The translations under genes were made by a program, and so were the position numbers. The notes beneath the pieces are model-generated. The model worked only from the letters and a program-made list of their open reading frames with translations, was not told the DNA's origin and searched no databases. Of a stretch of 64,000 bases of DNA, positions 1 to 11,850 are shown piece by piece. Origin of the DNA: Persicaria tinctoria. Its lineage: Eukaryota; Streptophyta; Magnoliopsida; Caryophyllales; Polygonaceae. Numbering within the stretch: position 1 is the first letter of the stretch; every line of letters starts with the position of its first letter. Location of the stretch: NCBI GenBank assembly GCA_037127255.1, contig JBANSL010000009.1, positions 22,656,475 to 22,720,474 on the forward strand. Reading direction: 5' to 3'.

Positions 1-2345
1 AAACAAACCTTCAAGGGCTTTTTATGGGTACTGCAAAAATGGCAAAAGAGGAGGAGAAAATGGGTTTTCTGATAGGGGAGGTGGAGGAAGGATTTCTGGA
101 TGGGAATTTTATAGTTGTAATGCTCATTATATATGGAGAGATGGAGGGGTGAAATCGGATTGTGTAGGAGTGTGTGTTGGTGAGTGTTTGGGGTGAAATT
201 TCGTGTTTGATTAAAAGTTATCTTATAAGCTCATGAAATTATTCATGTGAAGGTTTTCATGTTATGCTTTATATATTAAACACAAATACCAATTGGTTAA
301 CAATAATTACAAGCAAATAAAGAGTGCACGAAATGTGTTATGTATCAAATACACCATCTTAGTGTATTATAAGCTCCTAAACTAAATAGTCGATCATACA
401 ATAAAAAAATAATATAGTCGAGCTACTGAGAGCACAAATTCCGTCACTTAGGTGGCGAATCTCTCGAAGTCAAATGCTAGATGGGCTGTCCGATCAAATC
501 TGCAAAAAAAAAAAAAAAAGAATGAATTCGAGAGTGGAATTAGTGGATTATTTATTGTCTATGAAAATCCACAAGAGTTTTAATTGAAAGCTGGCCCAAA
601 GTAGGCTTCAAAGGCCGACCCAAGCCAACCCACAAATTGGAGCAGGGCTGCCAAATTGGAGTAGGCTTCAAAAGCCGGCCCTACCATGGCAACTCAATGA
701 AATCTATACACAAGTTTTCAAGAGAATATTCTCATGTGAAAGGCTATACTCAATTTTATGCCTTATCTTTTTCCCTTACCATGACAGATGATCTAAACCT
801 CGAGGGTCAACAAGTTGGCAGATGGATAACCGTCTAAACGAACATAAAATGCAAAGTTGGTGCAAAATACAAACAAGAGCACTCTACACAAGCGAAACTA
901 AATACAACTAAACCAAACGAGATGAGGACGTAGACGACGAATGGAGTCAAGCACTACATTGAAGCAGTATCGCAGGCCCGCGGATAGTGAAGATGAACCT
1001 CCAAGGAAATAGTCTTCGGAAGAAAAGGAGACGTCTCGATACATACTACCACGACCCAACCTGTCCCGACTCCGACAGCCAGAACCCCATCACTTGGAGA
1101 GCAATCAAAGCACCAGAAACCCTAGTAGGATTAAGCAACCCAACCGAGATTTATTTATTTTTAGTTATTTATTAACATTTTCATTTTTTTTTGTTTATTC
1201 CATATTCCAACGGCCAGAGCCTAGGGCCCAAAGCAATTAGCTTGGGCCCGAAGCACTAAAATCAGGTTCCGAACTCATATCACCGGGTCTTCAATGAGCC
1301 CAACTCAGACCCAGTGCAAAGGACGTAGGAGAAGCACTAGGGAGCATAGCTAGCCGGAAACAACGATCGACAAGACTAAACCAGAATGGAGAAGTAAGGT
1401 CGGGGGGGAACACAAGTGAGGGAGGTCGATAAGGAAGGCCCGGATGAACCAATGACACGTCAAAAAGCTGCGTCAAGGCATAACCCGCCACTATGGGGAA
1501 GACACACGAGAGGAGGATGAAAATTCAACAAACGCCGCCCAGGTTTGGAGGACAGCCACGGAGCTAGAAGGCAAGAGGGTGGGATTGGAGTGGAGGAGAA
1601 AAGGCAGTAAAGAGCAAGGGTGGAGAGAAGGATGTGGGCACCATAGATGAGGTTGCAGAGCACGAACGCTCCACTATTTCAGATCTATGAGGGTAATGCC
1701 CCAAACTTGCCAAGGCAGAAACAAAAAGGGTGCCAAAAACTCCGAATCTACAAAAGCCCCAACCCAAATAAGGGGATTGAATAAAATCCGACAAGGGATG
1801 AACGAATTTAGGGTTTATCGAACCAAGAGTCCACTAGACTAGTGGAGCGGTCCTCAACCTCCGAAGAGATGGTTGTTGGTCTCCGAAGAGGTGGTTGTTG
1901 GCCTCCGAAGAAGTGGTTTTAGGTATTCGAAGATGTGGATGTTGACCTCTAAAGAGTTTTTTTTTTTTTGCCTTCGAGGAGGTGGTCAAAGGTGGTATAT
2001 AACTATTCTTTAGTGCAAGATGAGGATTTTTTCACCCTCAGAAGAGAGTGTTATTACTGATTCTACGACTAAAAGAATAAGAGATTAAAATGATGCCACA
2101 TAGATGAATAAAAATAATAATATTTCTTTTTTGCTAAAAAAAATATTCACTAGTACAAATATAGGGGTGGAGCACGGTAAATTGGGTACGGTTTTTGACA
2201 AGTGTGCACATTTTTATATTTAAAAAAAGGTTTTATATTAAAAGTGTGTTCCCAACCCCAAATTCAACTATAAGCAACACACTTTTTCATAAGGCCAATT
2301 TGCAAAACTAGACCAAAAAAAAAACTTTGCAAAACTAGACTAGTA
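1..2345. other. Unassigned left flank
   Basis: No gene could be supported here. Reading frames are short and lack recognisable motifs. Small features are visible: a run of A near 507-522, a short imperfect duplication of a segment containing GTAGGCTTCAAA at 603 and 661, and three near-copies of a CCTCCGAAGAGRTGGT-like unit at 1857-1920. The stretch at about 2170-2290 resembles the 144-bp unit that forms an array at 30951-31526, since both contain AAAGTGTGTTCCCAA. It is probably old transposon debris, but no ends or target-site duplications were found. Confidence 0.4.
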
Positions 2346-2349
2346 CATT

Positions 2350-3010
2350 GGAAATTTGCTAAGGGTAGAATATGGTCTAGTTTTGCAAAATTTTGGGGCA
2401 ACCGGATGGGAAAGTAGCAGGTGGGGGACACTGTAGCTACATTGTAGCAATGATTGCATTTTTGGCACCAAAAGACATCATCTATGGGGAAAATGAGGGA
2501 AGCATTTATGAGGGAAAAAAGGAATGAATGGATGTAATATAAGCTGGATTGATGGATGTCAATCACCATTAAATACTCTGCAAAAAGCGAGGCAAAATAG
2601 GAGAGGAGTGAAGGCAAAAACCTCCCGGCCATTTCAGGAAACTGCACACTACCCATCTTACCAATAAAAAGAATTGGTCATACCAATAAGCTAAACTTGT
2701 CTTTCCATACATGGAGATATTTTGGAGAGAATCTGAAGGGGGTTCACTATAGCTGATTTGGCGGGCTGTAAGTGCAGTTTTGGCGCCAAAACAGGGTTCC
2801 TTCTTTGGGGAAAGAGGGGGGCATTTATGAGGGGAAAATACAATGATTGCATTGATGGGTGTCTCCCAAGAACATATATAAGCTTGAGAGGAGGATCTGA
2901 AACACCATAACATGCTCTCCAAAAAGTGAGGCAGAGTAGGAGAGAAGCGGAAAAGACGGGGAAAAAGTTACCCGTTCATCCCAAGAAATGATACAATCTT
3001 CATCCTACCA
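2350..3010. repeat. Diverged tandem duplication, about 340 bp unit, promoter-like
   Basis: Two adjacent segments share the same order of words. Each has a GTAG-rich start, TTTTGGCRCCAAAA, GGGCATTTATGAGGG (GGAAGCATTTATGAGGG in the first copy), an AATATAAGC or ATATATAAGC element (about 2535 and 2873), a G+A-rich stretch and AAAAAGYGAGGCA. The second copy ends near 3010. The TATA-like words sit at the same place in each unit, so a duplicated plant promoter or a decayed LTR end is possible. No downstream coding exon was recognised. Confidence 0.4.
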
Positions 3011-3556
3011 ATAGAATATTTTCGTCCTACCAATAGTGTACAACTGTCCTTTAATACTTGAAAAAGTGCAAGAAGTTTGTCTGGTGGTAGTGACAACGAT
3101 GAGTAAGTGATCTTGTATATGTCCTTTGTAGTTGTTCCTCTTTCTTATAACATAACTACCCCCAGGTTGATCCTCTGATCCCGTGTCGTACCCCAGGTGA
3201 TAGGGTTTGTCTGAAGGTCGTGTACGACGGTTGGTGGGCTCCCGGGAGTGGGAGCTTGGCACAACCAATAATCAACCTATGTTGATTCCAAAATTTTCAG
3301 AAAATGTTATATGGAAATGAAATTGATGCTATAATTAGTCTATGCTCACTGTTGACTACCTCGTAACTCATCAAATACTTGTCTTGGAAATATTAGGACA
3401 AAACATAATTGATTCAGTATCCATAACACAATCGAAATGGAGAACACCTTGTCTTCATGTGGGCAAGAGAAGCGGGAATACATTCATAAAATCTGAGTGA
3501 ATAAACTTGGAACAAATAAATAATAGGCACGATATATTCTCCAACACTTTAGGACA
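3011..3556. other. Spacer next to the Tat insertion site
   Basis: I see no gene, RNA or mobile-element end here. Its right edge, GAAAT at 3557-3561, is the left target-site duplication of the large element that follows. The sequence resumes at 24925, so this spacer and the DNA after 24924 were once adjacent. Confidence 0.5.
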
Positions 3557-3561
3557 GAAAT

Positions 3562-4254
3562 TGACGAAACCAGACGAAAAATACCCGGGAATAATAGGGA
3601 GATACGAATAAACAATAAAGGAAATAAAGAAAATACAAACAAAGACTCATCCGCAGAAATAAAGAAAATACAAACAAAGTTTCACCCATCCGCGGACCAA
3701 AAAGTGGACACATGTCCGTCATGCCCTCATACCACGAGGGGCACACGTGTCACTCTTAACACGAAACGTGTCAAAAGGGGGGAGACCCCCACTCACTATA
3801 AATAAAGGAACCAGAATAGTTGAAAGAGGACTTTTGGCCGGAGAGAGAGAGAGAAGAGAGTAGAGCGGACGACATATTTTCATCCTAACAAGATCAGAAG
3901 CCGAAACACAATACTTAAGGAGAAAGACCACTCCGCGGATGAAATTAGGCCACATCCGCGTATAATTGAAAGGGTCATTACAACGAGCCATTAGTCTGAG
4001 GTGAGGATCCACAAAATTGTGACAGTTTCACCCGATCGAACGGTGGATAACAAGTATAGGACGAGTCCTCATTTTGTTGATGAAATCTCCCAATAGTGGA
4101 GGCCCTGAAGGGCATAACACAACTCGCGAAACATGTTGGGCCGTGCCGAATTTCTCGGTGCGGGTCAGATAAGCCCGTTGAGAGCGCCCTAGGTCCCACG
4201 GGATCCACCTCCAGGTCCCTCCGAAAGTGGAAATCTGAAATTCGAGTTTCGTCA
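3562..4254 (+). repeat. 5' LTR of the Tat-type element
   Basis: This 693-bp repeat matches 24169-24924. It begins TGACGAAAC and ends GTTTCGTCA, preceded by the target duplication GAAAT. By eye there are about a dozen differences from the 3' LTR over the first 250 bases, so the insertion is not recent. A TATA box lies at 3796-3804 and a short GA tract at about 3841-3853. The 3' LTR is longer mainly because that GA tract has expanded there. Confidence 0.93.
3796..3804 (+). promoter_or_regulatory. Probable LTR TATA box
   Basis: CTATAAATA follows a C-rich stretch and lies about 40 bp before the GA-rich tract. The same word is conserved at 24401-24409 in the 3' LTR. It is the best candidate for the core promoter of the element. 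Confidence 0.6.
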
Positions 4255-4255
4255 C

Positions 4256-4274
4256 TGGCGCCGTCTGTGGGAAC
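4256..4274 (+). other. Primer-binding site of the Tat-type element
   Basis: TGGCGCCGTCTGTGGGAAC starts two bases after the 5' LTR. Its first nine bases match the primer site complementary to the plant tRNA-Asp 3' end; the rest diverges. This sequence type is typical of plant Tat elements. Position and the leading TGG fit minus-strand priming. Confidence 0.75.
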
Positions 4275-4466
4275 CGACTCCCTCACGCTAAGGGGTTCCC
4301 TAATGAACTAGGAACGTAAAGAAGAATAGACTCCCAACACCAAGAGGCTGAAGGTAGTCAACGTCTGAGAGAGAATGAAAATTTTCTAAAAAGGAATAAG
4401 CCAATAGATTGCTGACTTATCAAAACAATTGTGGATAACAGAAAAATGAGTGCCAACTAGGATAAC

Positions 4467-5992
4467 GTGACAGATGGAATGGGCCAAGGCATCCACCAGG
4501 ATCAGGAGGCCTCGAGCATGTACGTTCCATTGTCCTCTCAAGCCAACCAACATGAAGAAGCATGGGAGGAGTCGCGGGACACACCCCTCTATCATCATTA
4601 CGACTGGTATGGGGGAGGAGCCTATATACCCCAAAACTTTTGGCATTACGAGGTCCTTCATGAACAACCTCATCCCCAACAGCATGAACATGCACATTAC
4701 TACTACTATGATTATGGAGTACCGCACCTGCACCAACAAGGAATGACGTACCAAGGTGGTCAGTATGATGCTTTTGGGCGGCGATATACCATGTTCAATG
4801 ACACAACTAATGCTTTCGGCAACATGAATTACGGTTTCCAAGGCCAAGATCATGCAATGCCACAACGACCATGGCCGAATGAAAATTGGCAGCGCGTGAA
4901 CAAACATTGACGAGGTGAACAATTCGCGGATGTCTCAACTTCCACCAAGTCGGACTCGGCTAACATGAAAATAGACGGTCTAGAGGCCTTGCCCTCTGTC
5001 TTCACTAGAGAATTTTGCTCTGCATCGGTCCCAAAGAGATGGAGGGACGTGGGTTTAATCAAGTATGATGGAACAACCGATCCAGGAGACCATCTAGGCA
5101 TCTATGTCACTTCATCACAACAATGGGAATAAATGAATACAATAACGCCATGATGTGTCTGACCTTCCCCTCGACTTTGACTAAGACAACTCTTACCTGG
5201 CTCACTAACTTGTCGAAAAACTCTGTGGCAAGCTTCGCCCAGTTGACCCACGTTTTCAAATCTCACTTCGGAAGTGCTCGCTCTCGAAAGAAGACAATGC
5301 TTGACTTGAACTCGATCAAACAAGGAGTCGGGGAGACCTTGGGACACTTCTTTCCGTGGTACACCAGTGTGGTAGTACAGATTCCCAACTTCAATCATGA
5401 GTCAACAACCATCATCCTCATGGGAAACCTAGCGGAGGGGGACTTCAAAACTTACTTGTTCCGAAAGAAACCCTCCAGCTATGATGTCCTAAGAGATCAC
5501 GTCCCAAGACAGATTGAAGCAGAGGAAGCGGTCGCGTCTAGTTCCAGGGCAAACACAAGCGACCAAGGTTTCTTTGGAAAACTCATCGGCGAGTTCAAAA
5601 AGGAAAAGCAAGGAGCTAAACCTCTCAAGCACTAGTCAGCTGAGGGAGCCTTCCATTCTCACCGCGATGAAGTACATATGAATTCCAAAAGGGGCCAGGG
5701 ATCCCGTCAAAGAGAGGGTGCACGAAGACAAGAGATGGACCACCTGCGGTCATATCATCCACGGGAAAATAATTACCGAAATCCTGAGCAAGGGTATCCA
5801 CCGAGGCGAGAAGATCGGACAGATCGAGGACCAGTTTGGGAGAATTACAATCCTCGAGCGAGTGACCCCCCTCACCGACGGGACCGGAACCGAGGCCCCC
5901 AAGATCAAGAAAGGGAGCCCCCTTCTTTCAATCAAGAGAGGGGCAGGGGGCGAAGATGGCGAGGAGGTAGACACAATCGATTTCTGTTGTGA
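4467..5992 (+). pseudogene. Broken Tat gag
   Basis: The first frame (4467-4910) is a Gln/His/Tyr-rich leader ending in a stop. After that stop the same frame continues into a recognisable gag core: the word KYDGTTDPGDHL is the conserved start of the retrotransposon gag fold. A frameshift near 5105-5120 moves the core into the frame opened at 5123, with features such as LTWLTNL and the run of hydrophobic and Lys residues expected up to about 5630. A TAG at 5633-5635 interrupts it, and an Arg-rich tail (GRGRRWRGGR) follows to 5992. The zinc knuckle expected at the gag end is missing; the LTR-like block begins at that point. Not functional as it stands. Confidence 0.85.
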
Positions 5993-6191
5993 GCCTAATT
6001 TTAAATGTTTTATACTTACTTTTATATCGATTTCTGCATGCATTTCATACATTTGGGCTAGAATAATACAGATTCTATGTAGTTTATGCTTATTTGTCAA
6101 ATTATGGAGTCTACACAAGTTTCTATTTAATTTCGCAGAAATCGAGGCATTTTACAGCAGTTCGAAGAAAGGAAGGAAAACTACAGAGAGG

Positions 6192-6511
6192 TCGATATCG
6201 ACTGAACTAGGACGATATCGAGTGGACCAATTCGAGCCAGGATGCTAGGAATCGACTAGAAAGATAGAGCGGATAAGGAGAGCTCAATATCGACCACATC
6301 TAGTCGATATCGAGTCAGTCCGGTCAATTTTCACCCAGAAGCCCAGAATCGAGTCAAGATCGAGTAGGAAAGAAGAGACAGGTCGATTTCGACCAAGGTG
6401 GTCGATATCGACCAAAACTAGGTCAAAAATTCTCCTGGGAGCCGAGATCGAGTGTCTGAAGCCAAAGCTGGGAAGATGAGGTCGAAATCGACCATATTGG
6501 GTCGATATTGA
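6192..6511. repeat. Array of paired TCGATATCGA palindromes, copy A
   Basis: Pairs of the palindrome TCGATATCGA or one-base variants start at 6192/6212, 6284/6304, 6383/6402 and 6482/6502. Spacing inside a pair is 19-20 bp, and successive pairs start 92, 99 and 99 bp apart. The intervening sequence is only loosely conserved. A second small cluster is at 7454-7596 in the same block. Confidence 0.85.
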
Positions 6512-7453
6512 GTGACCACCAGAGGCCGAAATCGAGTGAATCCGAGTCCGAGTTGTTGAGCTGGCTTTGTTCCACATTAAGCAAGAGATATTCTATCAAC
6601 TCAAGAGGAGATTTATCAAGTTCTATCAAGATGGAAGGGATCTATCCACACTAATCCTAGTTTCCTTTTAGATATTATTTCCTTTATCATAATATTTTAT
6701 CTTTAGATTATAGATAGATAGTTTAGATAGATATATAGTTGTTCTTTCCTAATTAGCTAGGGAATGAATACTATACATAAGGCATTAGGGGCTGGATTTT
6801 ATGGATTCAATCAATCCAAGCTACAAGCCACAATAGAGAGAGAAATCGAGTAGGAGTAGAGAGAGAGCTTGTGGCCGATTGGAGTGGAGTTTTGCGAGAG
6901 CGGATTTGGCGTCGATTGGTTGTAAGTTTTATTTATTTTATTAAATGCAATTTAGTTTCCTTTTATTATTGATGTCTTTATTGATGATGAAGAGCGAGTA
7001 GTCACCCAACTTCTAGGGTTGGGGTGAGCCCGACGGTAGCCATGTAAGGTGATGCGGTAAAGGTACAATCTTTTAATGCGATTTCGTCTTCTATCCCTAT
7101 GAGCATGATTCTTTTGCGAAAGTTGAAGGTGATCCTTGTTTGTGTTACTGAAGCGAAAGTGATCTTAATACAACTTGGATTAATTATGTGAAAAAAGGTT
7201 AGTAACAATTAGGGTTTATGCGAAAGCCTCTATATTCCTACTTGTTAATAACGAAAGTTATTTGATGAAAAGCATGATCTTTTATGCATTTATGTGTTAT
7301 TTTACATGGTTATCGTTGTGGTGTTGAAACCCTGATCTTGGAAGTCTTTAGTTTATTGATTTATTTCACAAATTTCGAGTTTTGTCTGCGAAAAATTGCG
7401 ATCTTTGGTTTCTGTTTTTGGTATAAATCGAGTTACTGTGGTCGAGATTTTTG

Positions 7454-7596
7454 GTCGATATCGAGGGGTTTTGGTCGATATCGAGCGGTCGGTTTTCTGT
7501 TCTGCTTCTGTTATTTCTTTTTTTGGAGTTTCTGTTGACGTAGTGCTCGATATCGACTAGACAGGTCGATATCGAGTGCTCTTTTGGTCGAAATCG
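7454..7596. repeat. Second cluster of TCGATATCGA palindromes in copy A
   Basis: Palindromes start at 7454 and 7474 (20 bp apart), then 7547 and 7566, with a variant TCGAAATCGA at 7587. This cluster lies after the TATA-like word of the block, unlike the first. Copy B has only a weak counterpart (TCGACATCGA near 29370). Confidence 0.75.
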
Positions 7597-7831
7597 AGAG
7601 AGTTTCTGAACTGAAAAGGCGGGCGCTGACACGCTTCATCGTGGATACGATCTTGACTATCTTCTACTACAACGGGAGGAAGTCTTGTATTTATTTGATG
7701 AGATAGGGAGTCAGTTTGCTTTATATTTTATTTATATTTCATACTTGACCATCCTCCTGCAACAACAATTTCCTACCATGCAAGGATCTGTCAACCAAGC
7801 GCCGAGAAACCAGGAAGAAGTCAGAAGGCCA

Positions 7832-10800
7832 TGAGAAGATTGGATACCAGAACCTGAAGGGTTCATAAATACGCTTGCCGGAGGATTTTCAATGTCAGAA
7901 GTGAGTACACAACAAAAGAAGAACTATGAGAGGGAAGGAAAGCAACCGCCATCCGTTTCAAGCAGAAGAATATCTTCGGCACCACACGCAGAAATCATGT
8001 TTTCCGCAAAGAACGCGGAAGAAGTAAGAATGCCGCACTCAGAACCTTTGGTCATCCACGCTCATATAGCTACAAAAACTGTGAAAAGAGTTTTCATTGA
8101 TATCGGTTCCTCTGTGGACATTCTGTCCTGGGATGCTTTCACTCAACTAGGAATCTCTGCAGTAGCATTAAAACCATACATGGGCACCCTGGTTACTTTC
8201 TCTCGAGGAGAGGTACAAGTAGTTGGGACCATCGAGTTGACGGTAGTACTGGGAACTAGTCCTAGGAGACGAATGGAGGATATCGTCTTCACTGTGGTAA
8301 GAATCCCGACTATCTACAACACGTTGTTGGGACGCATCTCACTCTATAAATTCCAGATGATAGTGTCCATTTACCTCTTCATTAGGAAATTCCCATCACT
8401 GGGAGGTGGAGTGGGAGAGGTCCGCGGACAACAGTCTGAGAGTCGGAGTTGTTACCCGACCTCTATTAAGAAGAAGAAAGAAGTGATGTGCATCAACGAG
8501 AAATGTGAGTCTATAGTAGGAGACAGCAACCCGATCGAAGCATCGGAGGCAGAGCTTGAGGTCAGACCAAAGGAAGCAAGAATACCAACCGTAGATGAAA
8601 GGTCTGTCTGCACACCCTTCCCTAATCCTGAGGAAAAGATCTACATAGGGCAAGCATTGAGGCCAAAAGAGAAAGAACGAATCTTGGAGATCATAATAAA
8701 ATCTAGAGATGTTTTCGAATGGACCCCACGAGACCTCTTAGGGGTCCCACCCGCGGTTGCAATGCACACGTTGAGGATCCACCCAAACACGAGTCCCATG
8801 GCCCCCGAAAGAGCAGCAACTGCGAAAGAAGAAACTGATAAGCTTTTAGATGCGGGCTTCATAGAAGAAGTAGAGGATTCCGATTGGCTCTCGAATGTGG
8901 TCCTGGTGAAAAAGTCTAATGGAAAGTGGAGGATGTGCGTTGATTTTTCCGACCTCAACAAATCCTGTCCCAATGACAGTTACCCACTACCATCCATAGA
9001 CGAACTCGTTGATGGAACCGCGGGAAACAAGGTCCTCATCTTTCTAGATGCATACTCTGGGTACAATCAAATACGCCTAGATCCACAAGACAAAAAAGCA
9101 ACGACTTTCATCACCAACTAGGGAATATTTTGCTATCGAGTCATGCTCTTTGGACTCAAAATGCTGGAGCAACGTTTCAAAGAACAGTGGATCGAATCTT
9201 TCACGGACATATTGGGAGAAATGTGTCTATATATGTGGATGATATCGTTGTTAAGAGCAAAAGGATGGAAGACCACGCGACAGATCTACAAGAAACATTT
9301 GACTCACTTCGACGAGGAGGTTTGAACCTTAACGCAGAAAAATGTGTCTTTGGGGTAGACTCTGGTAAACTTTTAGGTTTCATGGTCAGCCATCGAGGAA
9401 TTGATGTAAACCCCGAAAAGATCACATCAATTCAGAATCTTCAACCGCCGCGGACCATTAAGGAGGTACATTCTCTTAATGGAGTAGTAAAGTATTTGAG
9501 TCAGTTTTGTTCGTGTCTCGCGGATAAATCCCTGCCCTTCTTCTCCTTACTTAAGAAGAAAGGGCTGATTCAGTGGACCCCGGAATTACACGACGTGTTT
9601 GAAGGTTTGAAAAGTTTCTTGTCAACATTGCCCACTCTGCAGCAACCAGAAAGACACGAGGTTTTACATCTGTACTTAGCCATAAAAAGCGTCACTATCA
9701 GCACGGTCCTGATACGAGAAGAAAAGTACCTTGTGTACTACATCAGCCGAGTTTTGCAAGATGTTGAGACACGATACGAACCAGTGGAAAAAATGATACC
9801 ATGTTTGGTGTTCGCGGCACGAAGCTTGAGGCCGTACTTTCAGGATCATAACATCAAGGTAATGACGGACTTACCTCTAAGCTAAATCCTTCACTCACCA
9901 TGCTTATCAGGAAGAATGACGAAATAGGCGGTAGAATTAACAGAATTCGAAATTGAGTATGTCCCGCGACGCGCGACCTTGGCTCAGACCTTGGCGGATT
10001 TCATTTGTTAAACTAGTTTTGAGGCAGGAGGCCAAGTATAGTAAAGTGAGTGCGTACTCAAGATTGATGGGGCGGCCAATAAAGATGGATGTGGAGCCGG
10101 TGTCACCCTCACAGCACCTGAGGGACATCAATTCAACTATGCATACCAGTTGAACTTCCAGACTACAAACAATGAGGCCGAGTATGAGGCTTTGCTCACA
10201 GGCTTGGAAATAGCCCTGGTTAAAGGCGCAAGACAAGTATCCATCTACACAGACTCAGAGGTTGTGCCTCGACAGATTTCAGAAGAATATGAGGCTAGAA
10301 CCGGATTAATGCCAGATTACCTTAGGAAGGTTAAAGCCTTTTCAAAAGCTTTCATAAGTTTCGGTTTAACGGTGATCCCAAGGGAAGAAAATTGACAGGA
10401 GACGCACTGGCTCGAGTGGGAGCAGTCATGCCAACAGAAGTTGGAAAAGAAGTTTTCTTTGGAAAAAAAAAACAGTCGCAGGCTTCTTCAAGAAGTTTTA
10501 CATGTCCAAATAATGAAGAAGAAGACTGGAGGACCTCGCTCGCGGACTACCTGGGAAAGGGCACTCTTCCGACAGAAAAGATGCGGCCAACAAGTTATCA
10601 CGAAGGCTGCCCGATTCACTATCAGAGAAGGAAAACTCTATAAAAGAGGCTATCGCCTCCCAGATTTATTGTGTATCTCGACAGGTGAAGGCGAATTAAT
10701 TTATCGTGAGAGAGCTACATGCTGGCTTCTGCGCCCATCACCAGGGGTGGAGAGCGTTAGTTGCAAAAATCATGAGGCTCAGTTACTATTGGCCAACCAT

Positions 10801-11760
10801 GAAGCAAGACGTCCAAGCTTTCATCCAGAAATGTGACACGTGCCAAAGGTATGGAAATCTGAAACATTAGCCCGCAGAACCAATGAAAGGCATATTTGGA
10901 GTGTACCCTTTTTTCTGTATGGGGAATGGATATCCTGGGGCCTTTTCCAACTCCGACAGGACAATTAAAATATGTGTTTGTCCTGGTAGACTACTTCACT
11001 AAGTGGGTGGAGGCCGAAGCCATGGGGCTCATCACCGCGTAGAAAGTAAGGATGTTTCTATGGAAGAATATAGTATGACGATTTGGAGTACCGGATTCAA
11101 TAATCACTGATCATGGCCCACAGCTCGATTGCGAATCCATCGGGGATTTTTGAGAGGGCCTAGCCATTAACCTCAAATTCTCATATGTGGACCATCCCTA
11201 GATGAATGGACAAGCAGAAACAACCAACCGGCAGTTGCTGCATGGAATACAGAAGAAATTAGGAAGCACTGCGAAGGGACGCTAAGCCAAGCTCTTACCA
11301 TTGGTTCTATGGTCTTATAGGACCTCGACAAAGACTCCAACAGGGGAGACCCCTTCACATTAGTCTATGGGACGGACGCGGTCATACCAGTTGAGAGATT
11401 GGTCCTATCAGCGAGAATCCTTACATACAACTAGAAGACTAATGACGAAGCTCTAGAAATAGAATTGCATCTCAGAGAGGAACGTCGGATGTAGTAGCAT
11501 TAAAAGAACAAGAGTACAAAAGACGGTTATCCAAGTACCGCGACAAGCGAGTGCACCCGCGACGTTTCCAAAAAGGTGATCTAGTGCTCCGATAAAAGTC
11601 AACTGGAGGAAAGCTTGATGCTAACTAGGAAGGGCCATACATCGTTGTGGAGGTGATCCAGGCGGGAGCCTACAAACTTGGCACCCCGGAAGGCGTGACT
11701 TTGAACAAGTCTTGGAACGTAGAAAACTTGAAGAAATACAATATTGTGTGTAATAGTTAA
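7832..11760 (+). pseudogene. Broken Tat pol: protease, RT, RNase H, archaeal-type RNase H, integrase
   Basis: The frame before 7892 already reads a pre-protease stretch with one stop (7832-7834). Protease active site FIDIGSS lies at about 8093. RT starts near 8800 (CVDFSDLN at about 8936). A TAG at 9119-9121 and a one-base loss near 9165 interrupt it; the catalytic YVDD is read in the new frame at about 9229. A weak RNase H follows (about 9650-9885), then an archaeal-type RNase H with TTNNEAEYEALL at about 10159 and a frameshift at about 10390. Integrase shows the HHCC finger (AHHQGW to CDTCQ, about 10730-10845), then LVDYFTKW, ITDHGPQ and GQAE for the D,D,E core, broken by several stops. The frame ends at TAA 11758-11760. 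Confidence 0.9.
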
Positions 11761-11850
11761 AAGTCGCCAAACTGTAAGCAACTTTAGTCGCTCTCGCGTA
11801 ATTATAATAAGCAGTTAGTGGGCGCTTTCTTAACCCTTGACGAGCAAGCT

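Larger units (their letters stand above)
5988..7713 (+). repeat. LTR-like block, copy A, between gag and pol of the Tat element
   Basis: This block begins TGTGAGCCTAATT and ends about GGGAGTCA. It is collinear with 27770-29550 (copy B), sharing the first 170 bases, a palindrome array, a TATA-like word (6771-6780), the CTAGGGTTGGGGTGA region, and GCGAAAGCCTCTATAT with TAACGAAAGTTATTTGAT. The TG start, CA end, TATA-like box and the wording near the right end (GTGGATACGATCTTGACTAT) suggest an LTR, perhaps of an Athila-like element, but no coding part of such an element is present. No target duplication was found at either end and gag sequence is missing here, so insertion plus deletion or recombination is likely. 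The exact right boundary is uncertain. Confidence 0.6.

Noticed and set aside
637..1794. Several short frames on both strands in the left flank
   Set aside because: All under 80 codons, overlapping on opposite strands, with no motif and no splice context.
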